A DNA stretch of 64,000 nucleotides. Origin: Bombyx mori (taxonomy: Eukaryota; Arthropoda; Insecta; Lepidoptera; Bombycidae). Numbering within the stretch: the first letter of the stretch is position 1; every line of letters begins with the position of its first letter. This document shows positions 1-12,300 of the stretch, one piece after another. The stretch is from contig NC_085124.1 of NCBI RefSeq assembly GCF_030269925.1, forward strand, positions 11,036,001 to 11,100,000. Reading direction: 5' to 3'. Under the pieces are notes generated by a model, which worked only from the letters and a program-made list of their open reading frames with translations, was not told the origin of the DNA and searched no databases. The position numbers and the translations under genes were made by a program.

Positions 1-2314
1 AAGCAGGGTTGCGGCATTTGACGTTGGAGATCCGTAAGCTCGTTCACTCATATTTAAATAAAATGTAATTAATTTTACAAGTTGTATTATATATATTTTT
101 TAATAATCAAGTTATCAATCAGGCTATCAAGACCGAAGAAATACTAGTTTTTGTGCCCGATGGAAACTGTACTGACCAATTATAGTTATGGGAATTTTAT
201 AAAATTCTTCAATTCGACTTCACAAAAAGTATCTCGAACAGTATCTCGAACCAGAAAAGTTTAAAATACCCGCCTGAGTACGACTTAAATGCTTTCTTCA
301 AAACGGTACTATGGTAGTGTGAAAATATATTTTTTAATTGGCCAATTTTTAGTTTTTGTTGGGAACAAAGTTATTATGACAAAAATAATGTGGGTTATAA
401 TCACCATTATTAACCCGCTTTATACAATTTTCCCCACACTATAACAATACCTCTTTTGTTTTTTTGTATGTCGTGTAGTTTTACCGCTGATATTACTAGA
501 GACATTGTGGATGGACACGGTTTTCATTTGTTAGTTTTATTTATTTATTTATTTTGAAGTTTGATTTTACTGTAGACTTTAGTTTTACTACATCAGGTAA
601 AATTAAACTGCACAGTAAAATCAAACTTCGGAAATAAGGTTTAACACGTTAGAACTAAGAACCTGATGTTTTAAAGTATATTATAGTGCTTGGGCTACAC
701 AATATGCTCTAGGACTATAGACACACTTCGGTAAAATTTACCCTCAAACTAGGGTGAAAATACAGAATCGATATACTAGAATGGAATTCGACTTAATTCT
801 CAAAATAGATTGACATTCTGTCACACGAGAAACGTTTGAAACCTGAAGATAGAGTATTACTCTAACAAAAAACGACATACACATCTAACAAAAAACTCAT
901 AACGCCAACAGTAGATTATTTATGTAATCTCCTAATTTGCGTTAATCTGTTGAAGCTTATTATATAGTTTAGAATAGTAATAGAATAATGAAGTACTATT
1001 TTCAACATTGCCTAAAGTGCCTAAATAATCCCAATAGAATGTAACGATTTGTAGATATTGCAGATTAATCTATTGATTACTAATATATCGTACTAATTTT
1101 CACATATCAATTGAATATCATAATTATTCCTATTAGTGCAAAACAGTTTTTTCTTCAACCTAATCGTTAATCACCTATGAGGATATTCCAACTACGCGTG
1201 GACTGGTAAGTGAGCTTACGGGCTCAACCTGAGAGACTTACTAACAGTTTCTAGGGTCAGAGGATAGGAATCGCGACCCACTGCGAGCAAAATAGAAAAG
1301 TCTTTAATTTTAATTTACATAAAATTAGTCAAAATGATACAAACAAGTGCGGAACTAATAAACGTTTGGGAACATGGAAAGCATGAAGAATTTTTGTATA
1401 AGAATAGCCAAAGTTTTCGGTCCTGAATGACGATCATATAAAATGGTTTTGCGTCGACGGTGAATCCTTAAAATAGCATCCAATACAGATGCTGATCTAG
1501 GTTACGTGACCGAATATGTCACGGGATCTCGATAAAAATACAATGGCCGTACTGGTTAGCTGTATCTACATATGGTGTACATTTAGGAGCCGTTGATGAT
1601 AATGACCGTGCTGGAAATAAAAACGACCATAGTTTGACACAATAGGAACTTTGCTTCTAAATAAGTCGAGGTGTTTGTTGACTTTGTATTTAGCTATCTA
1701 TAGCTCCCGCTAATCTAGTAGTGTATAGGAACAAATATGATCTTATTCTATCTTGAAATCCCATTAATAAACTTGTTGAAAATTATCTACCCAATAAATT
1801 AATTTGAATGCTCAAATCGTAAAATTTCTTTCCGTATTGCTACTAATGTTTGATTGATGATGATTTTGCTTAAAATAGTAATCAGATTATCTATGTCTAC
1901 ATTTACTAATACTTTAAGTTCGCTGTAAATTAATGAAAGATTTCCCGTCAATCTAGACATAAAACCCAGTACTTTCTCTGTTTTTAGGGCTTTTAGTTTC
2001 AAAAAAAATTGCTTTCAAACAATTTACACACTAGCGCAAATTGTTCTTCCTTGCCTGATCTGAAAATCTGTTTCTCGAATGTATGTGATGAAAATGCGTG
2101 AACGATATGTGAAGTAGCTGATAATCTAGTAGAAAGTGCACAGTTCACCCGTCGAGAACTTATAAGACAAACGCGAAGGCGTTATTAGAACTTTTTAATT
2201 TTTTGTGGTCACAGACGATGTTTTTTGGTCATCGTATTGACGAATTGCTTTGAGAAGGAGGAAGTATTTATTTGCATTAATCCTTTAAGCACGTGGCGGC
2301 AGCAGCCACTGGTT
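1..2314. other. Upstream of Unc-76 exons: no gene seen
   Basis: AT-rich sequence with a decayed Bm1 end (1-50), the hairpin at 556-629 and a decayed LINE A tail (about 1170-1290). No coding exon recognised on either strand. Confidence 0.6.
556..629. repeat. 18-bp perfect inverted repeat (hairpin)
   Basis: GAAGTTTGATTTTACTGT at 556-573 and its exact reverse complement at 612-629, separated by 38 bp that also partly pair. Looks like a small palindromic MITE or fold-back. Confidence 0.85.
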
Positions 2315-2561
2315 ACTGGTGGTAAGACCTCTTGTGAGTCCGCACGGGTAGGTACCACCACCATGCCTATTTCTGCCGTGAAGCAGTTAATGCGTTTCGG
2401 TTTGAAGGATGGAGCAGACGTTGTAACTATACTGAGACTTTAGAAATTATATCTCAAGTTGGATGGCGCATTTAAGTCGTAGATGTCTATGGCCTCCAGT
2501 AACCACTTAACACACACCAGGTGGGCTGTGAGCTCGTCGACCCATCTAAACAATAAAAAAA
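2315..2561 (+). mobile_element. Bm1 SINE, 5'-truncated
   Basis: Begins ACTGGTGGTAAGACCTCTTG and ends in an A tail; lacks the tRNA-like head. A second, strongly decayed Bm1-like stretch follows to about 2660. Confidence 0.85.
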
Positions 2562-3174
2562 GGCACTAAGGCGTCTAATGCAAATAAGATTTCGAAACTT
2601 CGAAGTCAATTGGTCTCGATAGCAACCTAACACCCGCCGAGCCGTGAGATTATCTGATCATCTATACAACTTAAAATACTATATTTTTATTATTTATTAT
2701 TTATGTCTCTGCACTGATTGAATATGTAAATTTCTACATAATACGATCAAAGTGTAAGTCTCCTGTGTTTACCGGTGCGTCTAATGCAATTTAAATTCTT
2801 TAGGGCTACCAGTTATTATCCGATTAGTTAAATTTTTTTTTGTTGCCAATCGTCAAGTCCTATCTAAAGCTTCACCAGGAGAACAGCGTAGTCGCTGCCA
2901 AAAATTATCTTCCTTGCTCAAAGAACTACGTCTGATAATTGCCTCATCTCTTAACATTCAATATTTAAAAAGTACCTACCTTTACTAATGAATTAAATTT
3001 TGGTATTAGGCATTCAAAATGAGTAAGTAGATTCTCAATTTTTTTTCCTCTGAAGATACCTACGAGTAGTCCGCGCTGTACGAACCATTCTTTGCAAATA
3101 ACCAAGCAGCCAAACATATTAATATTGGCGTGAGTACCACCGAAAACTCGTAACTCAGGTAGTGTAGATTTTTT

Positions 3175-3358
3175 TCTTACCTAATCGTTGGTAGCCTAAG
3201 GGACTATTCCAACGTCACGCGGACCGGTAGGTGAGCTCACGGGCTCAACCTGAGAGAATTGCTAACACTAACCCTAGCAAGAGCAGTGCTTCGCTGAATC
3301 TACTACCTGATCGGAATAGCGACCCACTGAGAAGATCCGGCTCGAAACTCAGTGGGTA
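3175..3358 (-). mobile_element. LINE A 3' tail fragment (jockey-like)
   Basis: The minus strand reads CCCACTGAGTTTCGAGCCGG, then the family-A tail with GTTAGCAATTCTCTCAGG and GTGAGCTCACC. A variant subfamily shared with 13087-13262. Confidence 0.65.
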
Positions 3359-3394
3359 GTATAGATACAAGAAACTCGACTCGTTCTTTATTTT

Positions 3395-3540
3395 ATTTAT
3401 TGATTACACGTGTGAACGGGCTCACAGTTCTCCTAATGTTAAGTGGCTACCGGAGTCCAAGACATCAACAACCTAAATGCCATCACTCACCTTGAGACAT
3501 GAGTCTTAGTTCTATACAATGACTACACCTAACCGTGCAA
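3395..3540 (-). mobile_element. Bm1-like SINE, decayed
   Basis: Reverse order of Bm1 3' blocks (AACGGGCTCACAG, GTTAAGTGGCTACCGGAGTC, CACCTTGAGACATGAG) with many changes. Similar decayed pieces lie at about 1-50, 29353-29480 and 30500-30680. Confidence 0.5.
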
Positions 3541-3823
3541 GGTCACAAGACCCTCTAACACCAATGATTAGTTTATCTTCTGTCTTTAACATTTAAGGGA
3601 ATAACTGTTTTGATTCTCACACGGCCCTTGTACTTCACATGAAGTGACACATTCCTCAATTGAGTGGTGACGTGCGTCCAGATCTGAAATTAGCACCAAT
3701 TTGTGCCTCCGGCTGACTCACCGCAAGCGAACGCCCCACGTTTTATTCCTCTCGTGATACGTCTGAACTCGTAGAAGAAACATTTACGAATTGATCATTT
3801 GAATTTATCATACGAACATTTTT

Positions 3824-4065
3824 ACTGGTGGTAGGACCTCTTGTGAGTCCGCACGGGTGGGTACCACCACCCTGCCTATTTCTACCGTGAAGCAGTAATT
3901 CGTTTCGGTTTGAAGGGTGGAGCAGCCGTTGTAACTATACTTGAGATCTTAGAACTTATATCTCAGGGTGGGTGGCGCATTCACGTTGTCGATGTCTATG
4001 GGCTCCAGTAACCACTTAACACCAGGTGGGCTGTGAGCTCGTCCACCCATCTCCGCAAAAAAAAA
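3824..4065 (+). mobile_element. Bm1 SINE, 5'-truncated
   Basis: Body from ACTGGTGGTAGGACCTCTTG to the A tail at 4065. No tRNA-like head. Confidence 0.88.
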
Positions 4066-4325
4066 TTGATCTTGTACTTAAAGTTAGGTAAACGAAACTT
4101 TTAATTATAATAACTCAACGATGTTCTCAATGAAATTCTGTGGGTCTTGTAAACGAATAAGTTTTGAATAGATAACGTTTCATTGTTTTCCATATTGTTG
4201 ACCCATAATATATGGCACTTTTCGAGTAAAGTGATTTTGTATAGGACAGGGCTGCAATTATTGATAATTAATGTTTGGAAATAAATTGTGGAGAATTAGG
4301 AATCAGTACCTACTATTGCTCTTTC

Positions 4326-4394
4326 GTCCCCGTGAGCTCACCTACACGATAAGGTGAAACTGAAATAGCCTCTTAAGGCTATCAGCATAGTTAG
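4326..4394 (+). mobile_element. LINE A tail, last 70 bp
   Basis: CCCCGTGAGCTCACCTACAC through CTATCAGCATAG then A-rich sequence, the very 3' end of family A. Confidence 0.6.
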
Positions 4395-5160
4395 GCGAAA
4401 AAAATGCAATTTTTTTTAATTACTTTGCGCGACTAAAAACACACAGACGCACAACACGCAGCTCCGTATGCGTGAAATACGTATGTGGGAGCGCTGAGCA
4501 TTGAGTACTGGTGTACTCACTAAACTGTAAACCTCGCGGTTATATAATAATATTAAAATTGAAAGCATATGAGTTATTCTTAATTTCGTAGGTGCGATTT
4601 CTCATATTATTACGAGAGCTTGCTTGATACTATGATGATACTTGGCTGTGGCTCTAGCATTGCATATGTCCATGAGCCACTTTAACCACTCAATATTATG
4701 TGAGCCGCATTCTCGTCTGCCAATTCATAGTCAGAAAAAAAGATTTGAAACAAATAAATAAATGATTTTTGTGAATCTATACTTAAATAGCATCACTTAC
4801 ACTTACTAAACCAGATATTTCATAGAATCATTTAAAAAATTCCCTGACGTCTACCAAAGACGCATCCGATGCAGTAAACGAGTTAATCTCTAATTCAAAC
4901 AATGAACGAAACGAATGATCAAAGCATTCCAAAACTGACCGTTTGAAAAGCCATACCTTTCTGCGGTCACGCCAACGCGCGTACCTATGAAAAGATTGTG
5001 CGTCAACATACCAAATTCAACTACTTTCATTGAATATAATCGTAAATGTGTTTGGTTTTATATTAGGTACTAAACAGTAGATACGTAAAGAAAATTGAAT
5101 AGATAACAAAAAATTAATACATTTTTTATTTCGTAAGTCTAAAAATAAAAAGTATGGCAC

Positions 5161-5370
5161 ATTTTTTTTTCCTACCTAAGCTGAGAGCCTTGAGAGTCTA
5201 TTTCAGCGTAACCTTAACTAGTAGGTGAGCTCACGGGGCTCAAACCTGACGACGTTAACGGCTAACACGAACCCTAGTAAGAGTCGTGCTTCGCAGAATC
5301 TACCACCGGATCGGAAACGCGACCCACTGAGAAGATCAGGCGCGAAACTCAGTGAGCTGTGTCTGTCGGT
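5161..5370 (-). mobile_element. LINE A 3' tail fragment
   Basis: T run, CCTACCTAAGCTGAGAGCCT, then the antisense tail to ACTCAGTGAGCTGTGTCTG. Confidence 0.75.
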
Positions 5371-6120
5371 ATGGCGATAACGTCTCATACCTTAAAATAG
5401 GCAATTGAGCCTCGCCATCAAATGGTGTTTTATACTGCTACAGCGTCTTAAACAACAAAATATGAAGCGTTTTTATCGAATTTACAACACTTACAATACT
5501 TTTTCTCTTACAAAAGATAGATTCTCGACTGTATCGTGAGCTAAGTTGAAAGCTGTAGGATGTATGTTAATTAATATCTAACTAATTAATGTTTAAGGAT
5601 TTTTTCAAATATTTTTTTAGTAGGTACCCAATGCATTCGGAATGTTGCTGATATGTGCTTCCGATATGTCAAAGAACGCCCCTCCAATGATCATTGAGGT
5701 CACAGAGGGGAGTTTGAATAAAAAGCAATTACCTATACATTATGTTACAAAGGTCACGCCTACATTGGAAACGTTGTATACATACACAAACACATACATT
5801 AAAAAAATACCCAAGAGACACTGAAAACCTATTTAGATCGACATTTCTCTTCGATTCATTATAAATAACGGACATACTTATTCACTGAATTAAAAACGAT
5901 CTTTGGTAATGTGAGAATTTAGAGGGAACATTTATTTTTCGATGTACAAAAGTAATGAAATACAAATTAACAAACTTCATCTTACAAATCAGATAGAATT
6001 TTATTGGACCTCTCAATTGTAGACTACAGTCGTTGCAGAGCATCGTGTTATGCGGAGACATTAAGTATCGCATTGAAATTTCAAATTCCTACATTTCTGA
6101 TAGATAGAGTCTTATTTATT

Positions 6121-6517
6121 ACTAGCTTTTGCCTGCGACTTCGTCCGAGTGGAATAGTTCACAAATAGTGCTTTATTTTAGAACAAATTTGGTTAGCATA
6201 AAAAACGTTATAGTGAGCCCACCTTAACATATAGACATATGCTGTCGCGGACTTTTTTAAGATCTTTTAAAGGGGAACAATTCTGTCATACATTATTTTA
6301 GCGAAACTTTAACCGTTTCTGCAGCGCATGCAGCGGAAGCTCTCAAAAGGGAAAAAAACGATTTTATATAGTTTAGCGTGATGTTATATAGCCTATAGCC
6401 TTCCTCAATAAATGAGCTATCTAACACTGAAAGAATTTTTCAAATCGGACCAGTAGTTCCTGAGATTAGCGCGTTCAAACAAACAAACTCTTCAGCTTTA
6501 TAATATTGGTATAGATT
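6121..6517 (-). mobile_element. Helitron-like non-autonomous repeat
   Basis: Starts ACTAGCTTTTGCCTGCGACT and ends ATAATATTGGTATAGATT, the reverse of the 53760 copy. Confidence 0.58.
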
Positions 6518-6889
6518 CGAAATTCCATGCTAAAAACGTTTATATTTTAGTTCGTTAGCTTCTCTTCGAAATCAAACGTACATTAAAGAATTTTTAATCA
6601 CATTTATTTAACGATCTTTATTGCGAATAAGTATATAGCTATCCAATATGAGCAGGGTCTCTCGATGACTCGTCAGGCAATTTGTTGAACGGCCCCAAAT
6701 TACCGGCCGACTCATCCTGATGCAGGAAACGGGAACACGCGCGGAAATTACACAGACCTCGCCGAATCCTAATTTGTTTTCACAGTCGCGCTTCACGGGG
6801 CAAGGTCAGACGAGATCATGGCATTCGTTATGGCTTTATTGACTGTGAAATTACTTGAACAAGTTATTAAGCAGCTCTTTACTTTTTTT

Positions 6890-7098
6890 TGTTTTGTTTC
6901 CTACCCTTAGCTCACTGAGAGCCTTGAGAGGCTATATTAGCGTAACCTTAACTAGTAGGTGAGCTCACGAGGCTCGAAACTAACGACGTTGCTAACACGA
7001 ACCCTAGCAAGAGCCGTGCTTCACAGAATCTACCACCGGATCGGAAATGCGACCCATTGAGAAGATCCCACGAGAAACTCAATGGGCTGTGTCTGAGG
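6890..7098 (-). mobile_element. LINE A 3' tail fragment
   Basis: Antisense tail with the usual GAGAGCCTTGAGAGGCTATA and GAAACTCAATGGGCTGTGTC blocks. Confidence 0.75.
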
Positions 7099-7110
7099 GT
7101 TAACTCTTTA

Positions 7111-7333
7111 CTTGGTGGTAGGAGGTATTGCGAGTCCGTACGGGTAGGCACCACCACACCGCCTATTTCTGCCATAAAGCGGTTATGCATTTCAGTTTGA
7201 AGAGTGGGGCAGCAGTTGTACTTGAATAACGGATTTGTTAACTTGGCAAAAACTCATGTCTCAAGGTGGGGGGCGGCATTTACGTTATTAAAGTAGCCCG
7301 TGAGCTTATGCCCCCCCTCTAAGTAATAAAAAT
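7111..7333 (+). mobile_element. Bm1 SINE, diverged, 5'-truncated
   Basis: Matches the Bm1 body with many substitutions and a small insertion before the A-rich tail. It follows directly on a LINE A tail. Confidence 0.75.
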
Positions 7334-7778
7334 AATAAATAATATTAATGTTATCAGAATATTCTAAGACAGAGACGTATAATAGTCGGCATCCGTGTGT
7401 CATCAGATCATGACGGTCATCGAAAATAAAAAAGCCATTAGCAACACACATCTACTCGACTGATTATCAAATGTTTCACTAACTAAATCTAAAACTTACT
7501 ATAACGCGATATCGAATCACTAAATCACGTCAGCTTCAGATAATATCTGGAAATAAGACCAATAAACTAAATCGATGAAATTGAACTCCGTCGACCTTAG
7601 AATTAGAACGACGGCCGTTTACCTTTTCAAACCACACGGCTTAGAAATTAACAAAACGAAATAAAGTTAAATTTGCGAGAAATAATTCCGCTTTGAAAAC
7701 CATTTCGAATGCGTTTGAAGTGACAAATCGTCGGTGACCACAAAAACTGTAAAATATTCATAAACATCGGAAACCTAT

Positions 7779-8062
7779 ATATTATTATATAAAAATGAAT
7801 TTCTGTTCGTTAGTCTCGCTAAAACTCGAGAACGGCAGGACCGATTTGGCTAATTTTGATCTTGAATTATTTGTGGAAGTCCAGAGAAGGTTTAAAAGGT
7901 AGATGAATATGAAAATGCTCTTAATTAAATAAAAATAACAATTTTGTTTTTCCTTTGATGTGTCCCCCGTCCGACGGATTCCTTTTGTTTGTTTTAAGTT
8001 TATTTTATACAAAAGTTTAGGTCTTTTATTTATCGATTGAGGCACTACAAAGTCTGCCGAGT
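7779..8062 (+). mobile_element. Repeat family R3, copy 1
   Basis: TATATAAAAATGAATTTCTG to AAGTCTGCCGAGTCAGCT, containing TCTCGCTAAAACTCGAGAAC. Three copies in the window; class not determined. Confidence 0.65.
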
Positions 8063-8067
8063 CAGCT

Positions 8068-8185
8068 TTTTTTTTATTGCCTTTGTAGGCAGACGGGCAT
8101 ACAGTCCACCTGATGGTGAGTGGTTACCGTCGCCCATGGACTTCAGCAATGCCAGGGACAGAGTCAAGCCGCTGCTTACCGCTAA
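8068..8185 (-). mobile_element. LINE C 3' tail
   Basis: T run, ATTGCCTTTGTAGGCAGACG, GATGGTGAGTGGTTACCGTC. The same tail occurs at 17166, 50262, 51925 and 53650. Confidence 0.7.
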
Positions 8186-8186
8186 A

Positions 8187-8434
8187 TACTAATATATAAA
8201 TCTACAGTGATTTTTATGGGATGTTCCGTTATAACTACTGAACCACGCATCCGATTGACTTGAAACTTGGTATCCATGTAGAAAATACATGTAATTAATG
8301 GATAGACTAATATTTATATTATTGTTGTGTGTCCCTACACCAGTTGCGGGGGCGTTAATGATAAGAATCTTTGTGGGGGTGAGAAATATTAATGTTAATT
8401 TTAAATGCCCAGCGAAGTGGACGGGTACAGCTAG
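8187..8434 (+). mobile_element. Interspersed repeat with CTAGTA end
   Basis: Contains GGATGTTCCGTTATAACTAC and GATTGACTTGAAACTTGGTA and ends TACAGCTAGTA. The reverse copy at 44214-44422 shares these blocks. Confidence 0.55.
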
Positions 8435-8838
8435 TAATCATGTAATAATATAATGACATTAAAAACCCGAGATTAAAACGTAAAAGTAACTTTAATCCAA
8501 ATCGGGTTTTTTTTTTGTAATGAAAATGTATACTCTTTAGTATTTCATTATAGATGAAAGTTAGTGTAACAAAATAAAATAAAAATTAGGCTAAATGAAA
8601 ACAAAACCTTTGCTGAAAAGATTCGGTGACTGTCTGAAGGGGAACTATTTGATTGAAGTACCATAATTTCTATTAATTCACACGAATGATCAAACAGTTA
8701 TTTTTAAACAAATTGTACAAAAGGGAAACTAAAAAATAATTAAACTGACGAAAACGTATAAACTATTATTAACATGACAAATAATAGTTTAATTCCCTCA
8801 TGTAAAAAATTGTAAATATAAATTTAAATTAATAAACC

Positions 8839-9040
8839 TTTTTTTTTATTGCTTAGATGGGTGGACGAGCTCACAGCCCACCTGGTGTTAAGTGGTTTCT
8901 GGAGCCCATAGACATCTACAACGTAAATGCGCCACCCATCTCGAGATATAAGTTTCCAAGGTCTCAAGTATAGTTAAAACGCCTGCCCCACCCTTCAAAC
9001 CGAAGCGCATTACTGCTTCACGGCTGAAATAGGCAGGGTG
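8839..9040 (-). mobile_element. Bm1 SINE, 5'-truncated
   Basis: T run then TTGCTTAGATGGGTGGACGA, the reverse of the Bm1 3' end. It stops about 200 bp before the first Unc-76 exon. Confidence 0.88.
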
Positions 9041-9236
9041 ATTACAACAAAAGTAAACAAGTACAATATTGAATTTGATAATGTTTGTGGTGTCATTAAA
9101 TTTAAAGACTTACATACATATGTAGCGGTAAACTTTAAGAAATCTTTAGTTTTATAGCTACTACTTTAATTTTAGTTTATATTTTAGACTAAGCTGCTTA
9201 TTCTGTAACTTTAAGTTCTATTTTCCTTTGTTCCAG

Positions 9237-9345
9237 AATGTGGTGGACAATCACTGGCAACTTCGGGAACATCTTACCTATTGACTGGACCAAATCTTTC
9301 TCGAGGAAGATGCATATTCCTACATTAAATTTGAGTGATACAAAG
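9237..9345 (+). CDS. unc-76: Unc-76 exon with MWWTITGNFGNILPIDW block
   Basis: The acceptor is a pyrimidine run ending TTCCAG; the donor is GTACAA. The exon enters with the last base of a split codon and leaves in phase 0. It encodes 36 full codons, starting MWWTITGNF and ending LNLSDTK. The frame stays open past the donor to 9483, but that part does not resemble the family and is intron. Confidence 0.88.
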
Positions 9346-12300
9346 GTACAAACACTTTCACACATTTGGTTTTCGTGTAGTAAGTGTTGCTCTCTTGCTT
9401 TTTCATTCAGCACAACCGAAAAATCACAAATTATTTTGAGTTATGACACTATTCGCAACAGAGCAATTCATTATTACAACTAATATATAACCTGTCTTTA
9501 TGTCGCTAAGCGGAATTACAAGGCATGTTATCTTTTACCAATTCCCCCTTTCAGCGATCATCTCATTACTGCCATATTCACAAGCCACAACTACTTCAGT
9601 CTTTTTCTGTAGCCACATTGATCACTTTTATGGCTACATGTATTGAATTTTAAACCATAAAATTCCTATACCAAACTAAATACATTCTAATAACTATAGA
9701 CGAACAAATAAATGAGCTTTAAGAGTTTGTTTTGAGGAGTTTGCAGAGCCAATTATTATTTGCTACTTGAAATTCCGCAGTCATCTTGAGATATAAGTCA
9801 AATTCTCTCAGTCGCAAGAATAAACTCAAATTCATACTACGAGCAGATATTGAATACCTCAAAAATATATCTCTAACACTACATACGTGAAACATTGATA
9901 CAAATGCGGTACTTGTGTGTAAAAGAGAAAATGTATAACTTTAATCAATAGCTAACACGCTGCAATGCGCATGCCTGTCAATCAATGTCAGTTTGTCTTT
10001 AACTAAGGTCTGTAAGTTCAAGACACTGATGTGAAAGTGTCTCGTGTAATATGATTACAAAATACGTAAATGCAATACCAATAGTTAACATGGATCGATA
10101 TAATGAAACAAAATGCTAGGAATTGTACTGGTGGTAGGACCTCTTGTGAGTCCGCGCGGGTGGGTACCACCACCCTGCCTATTTCTGCCGTGAAGCAGTA
10201 ATGCGTTTCGGTTTGAAGGGTGGGGCAGCCGTTGTAACTATACTTGAGACTTTAGAACTTATTCTCAAGGTGGGTGGCGCATTAGGTTGTAGATGTCTAT
10301 GGGCTCTAGTAACCACTTTATACCAGGTGGGCTGTGAGCTCGTCCACACATCTAAGCAATAAAAAAAATATTAAAAAATTGTGCTACATTTTTATCACTT
10401 CAATCTTACAGTATTCAAATTCCTAATCGAAGATTTTAATAAAATAATTTCTGCTGTGAAATTAATTGAAAGTAGGTTTATTCGTAGAAAAACAATTTAG
10501 ATTTTGGTAAAAAAAAAACAATGTATCAAACAAAACAAAAATAATGTTAATCATGTATTGTTAAGTATAGTGTATAAAATGCTATATGAATACACAAATA
10601 GATTTGATTGTCGTTTAGGATATTCATTAAGGAATCGTTGCCGAAATAATACATCCCTGCACACGTCCTGCATAACTATTAACATAATTTCATTCTGTAA
10701 CAGCGATGATTCATGTTCGCAGTGCTCCACGATCCTGATGTCTCGTTATCTCTATTAATCGCGATTCCGATCCGGCAGTAGATTAATTCGCGAAGCAGCT
10801 GCTCTTAAGTTGTTAGGTCTCCTTCGGAGGCGCTCGGGCGGCTGTTAGCAAATCCCACCCCTCCTGGCTGAGCGTTTGCTCGCCCACCTGTTCTGGTGAA
10901 ACTGGAAAGGCCTCCGGGCCACCAGTAGTCCTTCAATCCTAAAAATAAATAAAAAACTCTATTAATTGTGACCCAAATGTGGCTATCAATTCCAGATCCA
11001 ATTAATTCAATGTATACCGTACGAATATAAGCTCAAGCTTTACAGAAACTGTTATAATAAGAAAATCGCTGCACTATACATCGCTCGATTTCGCATTTAG
11101 AAGAAAAAAAAAATACAAAGAAAAAAGTTTTCCCAGAGGCCCGTCTCGTCCCGCCCACATCACAAGTGTCACACCGATAAAAGAGTCTTTGAAAGATTCC
11201 TCTTTTGTTCTTTTTGTAGTTTATCGCACGGTGCTTGCGTCAGAAGAATGATGGTATCTATTGTGCCATGAGAAGCGTTCATTATATTCGTTGCCATTAG
11301 AATATTGTACAGAATAGTAGCAATCTTAAAATTTTATGCGAATGTTAAGGAATCGTAATGTTCATTTTTTTTAATATTTAATTTTTTTTGAGTGTAAATC
11401 TAATCTGGAAAATGAATGTTTGTGTCTGTTTGTCTCTTATATGTAATCGCTTATATGTTGACACATTTAAGTGATTAACTTAATATTTTAGGCCGTTGTT
11501 GTTATCACTCACGGGAGGTTTCTAGTACAGTACCTTTATGAGCACATACAATTGTGAAACAGAATATACAAGCAGGGTATAATAATTCAACCTCATGTCT
11601 CAACGCGGACAGCACCTTTCATGTTATGCTGGAGTGTCTTCGTCAATCGTTTAACACTGAGCGAGGGCTAAGAATCTCTGAACTGAGAAATGGATTGAGC
11701 CTAATTATAACCAATCCTATATTTGGATTGTTGATTTTATTTAAATTCTCTTTATATCTTTAAATATCCAGCCACTAGGGAGTGCTAATCGAAACATATC
11801 CCTTCCAGAATTCGTTGACTCCGGATGACGAGATCCACAGCTCAGAAGACGAGGCTGTCGCCTCAGACTTGGACATGCACGCTCTTATCCTGGGCGGCCT
11901 TCATCAGGACCACGAGTGCCCTGTCAAGACTGCTGACGAAGTGAGTTCTTTTTTTTTTCTACCTATGCTCACAGCCTTGAGAGGCTATATCATCGTTACC
12001 GAACGAGTAAGTGAGCTCACGGGGCTCAAACCTGGTGAAGTTGCTAACACTGACCCTAGCAAGAGCAGTGCTTCGCAGAATCTACTACCAGATCGGAAAC
12101 GCGACCCACTGAGAAGATCTGGCGAGAAACTCAGTGGGCTGTATACTCGTCGAGCCCTTAGTCGCAAAGGACGGGTTCGACGGCTTCGACGAGAACGATG
12201 ACCGGTGCTTGAGGTTGAGTTCTTTTACGAACGTAAGAAAACCTTCACTCGCCGAAGCTTCCAAAAAATTCGCTAATTGTAAATATTAATGATCAAATAA

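Larger units (their letters stand above)
4066..9236. other. Likely Unc-76 intron or upstream DNA: repeats only
   Basis: Apart from the listed LINE, SINE and Helitron-like copies, the remaining stretches (about 4400-5160, 5400-6120, 6520-6890, 7340-7770, 8440-8840) show no exon with family similarity. Short open frames here have no coding features. Confidence 0.55.

Noticed and set aside
11782..12201. 139-codon frame as a single exon
   Set aside because: Only 11809-11940 matches the FEZ family; the rest is an antisense LINE A tail after a GTGAGT donor.
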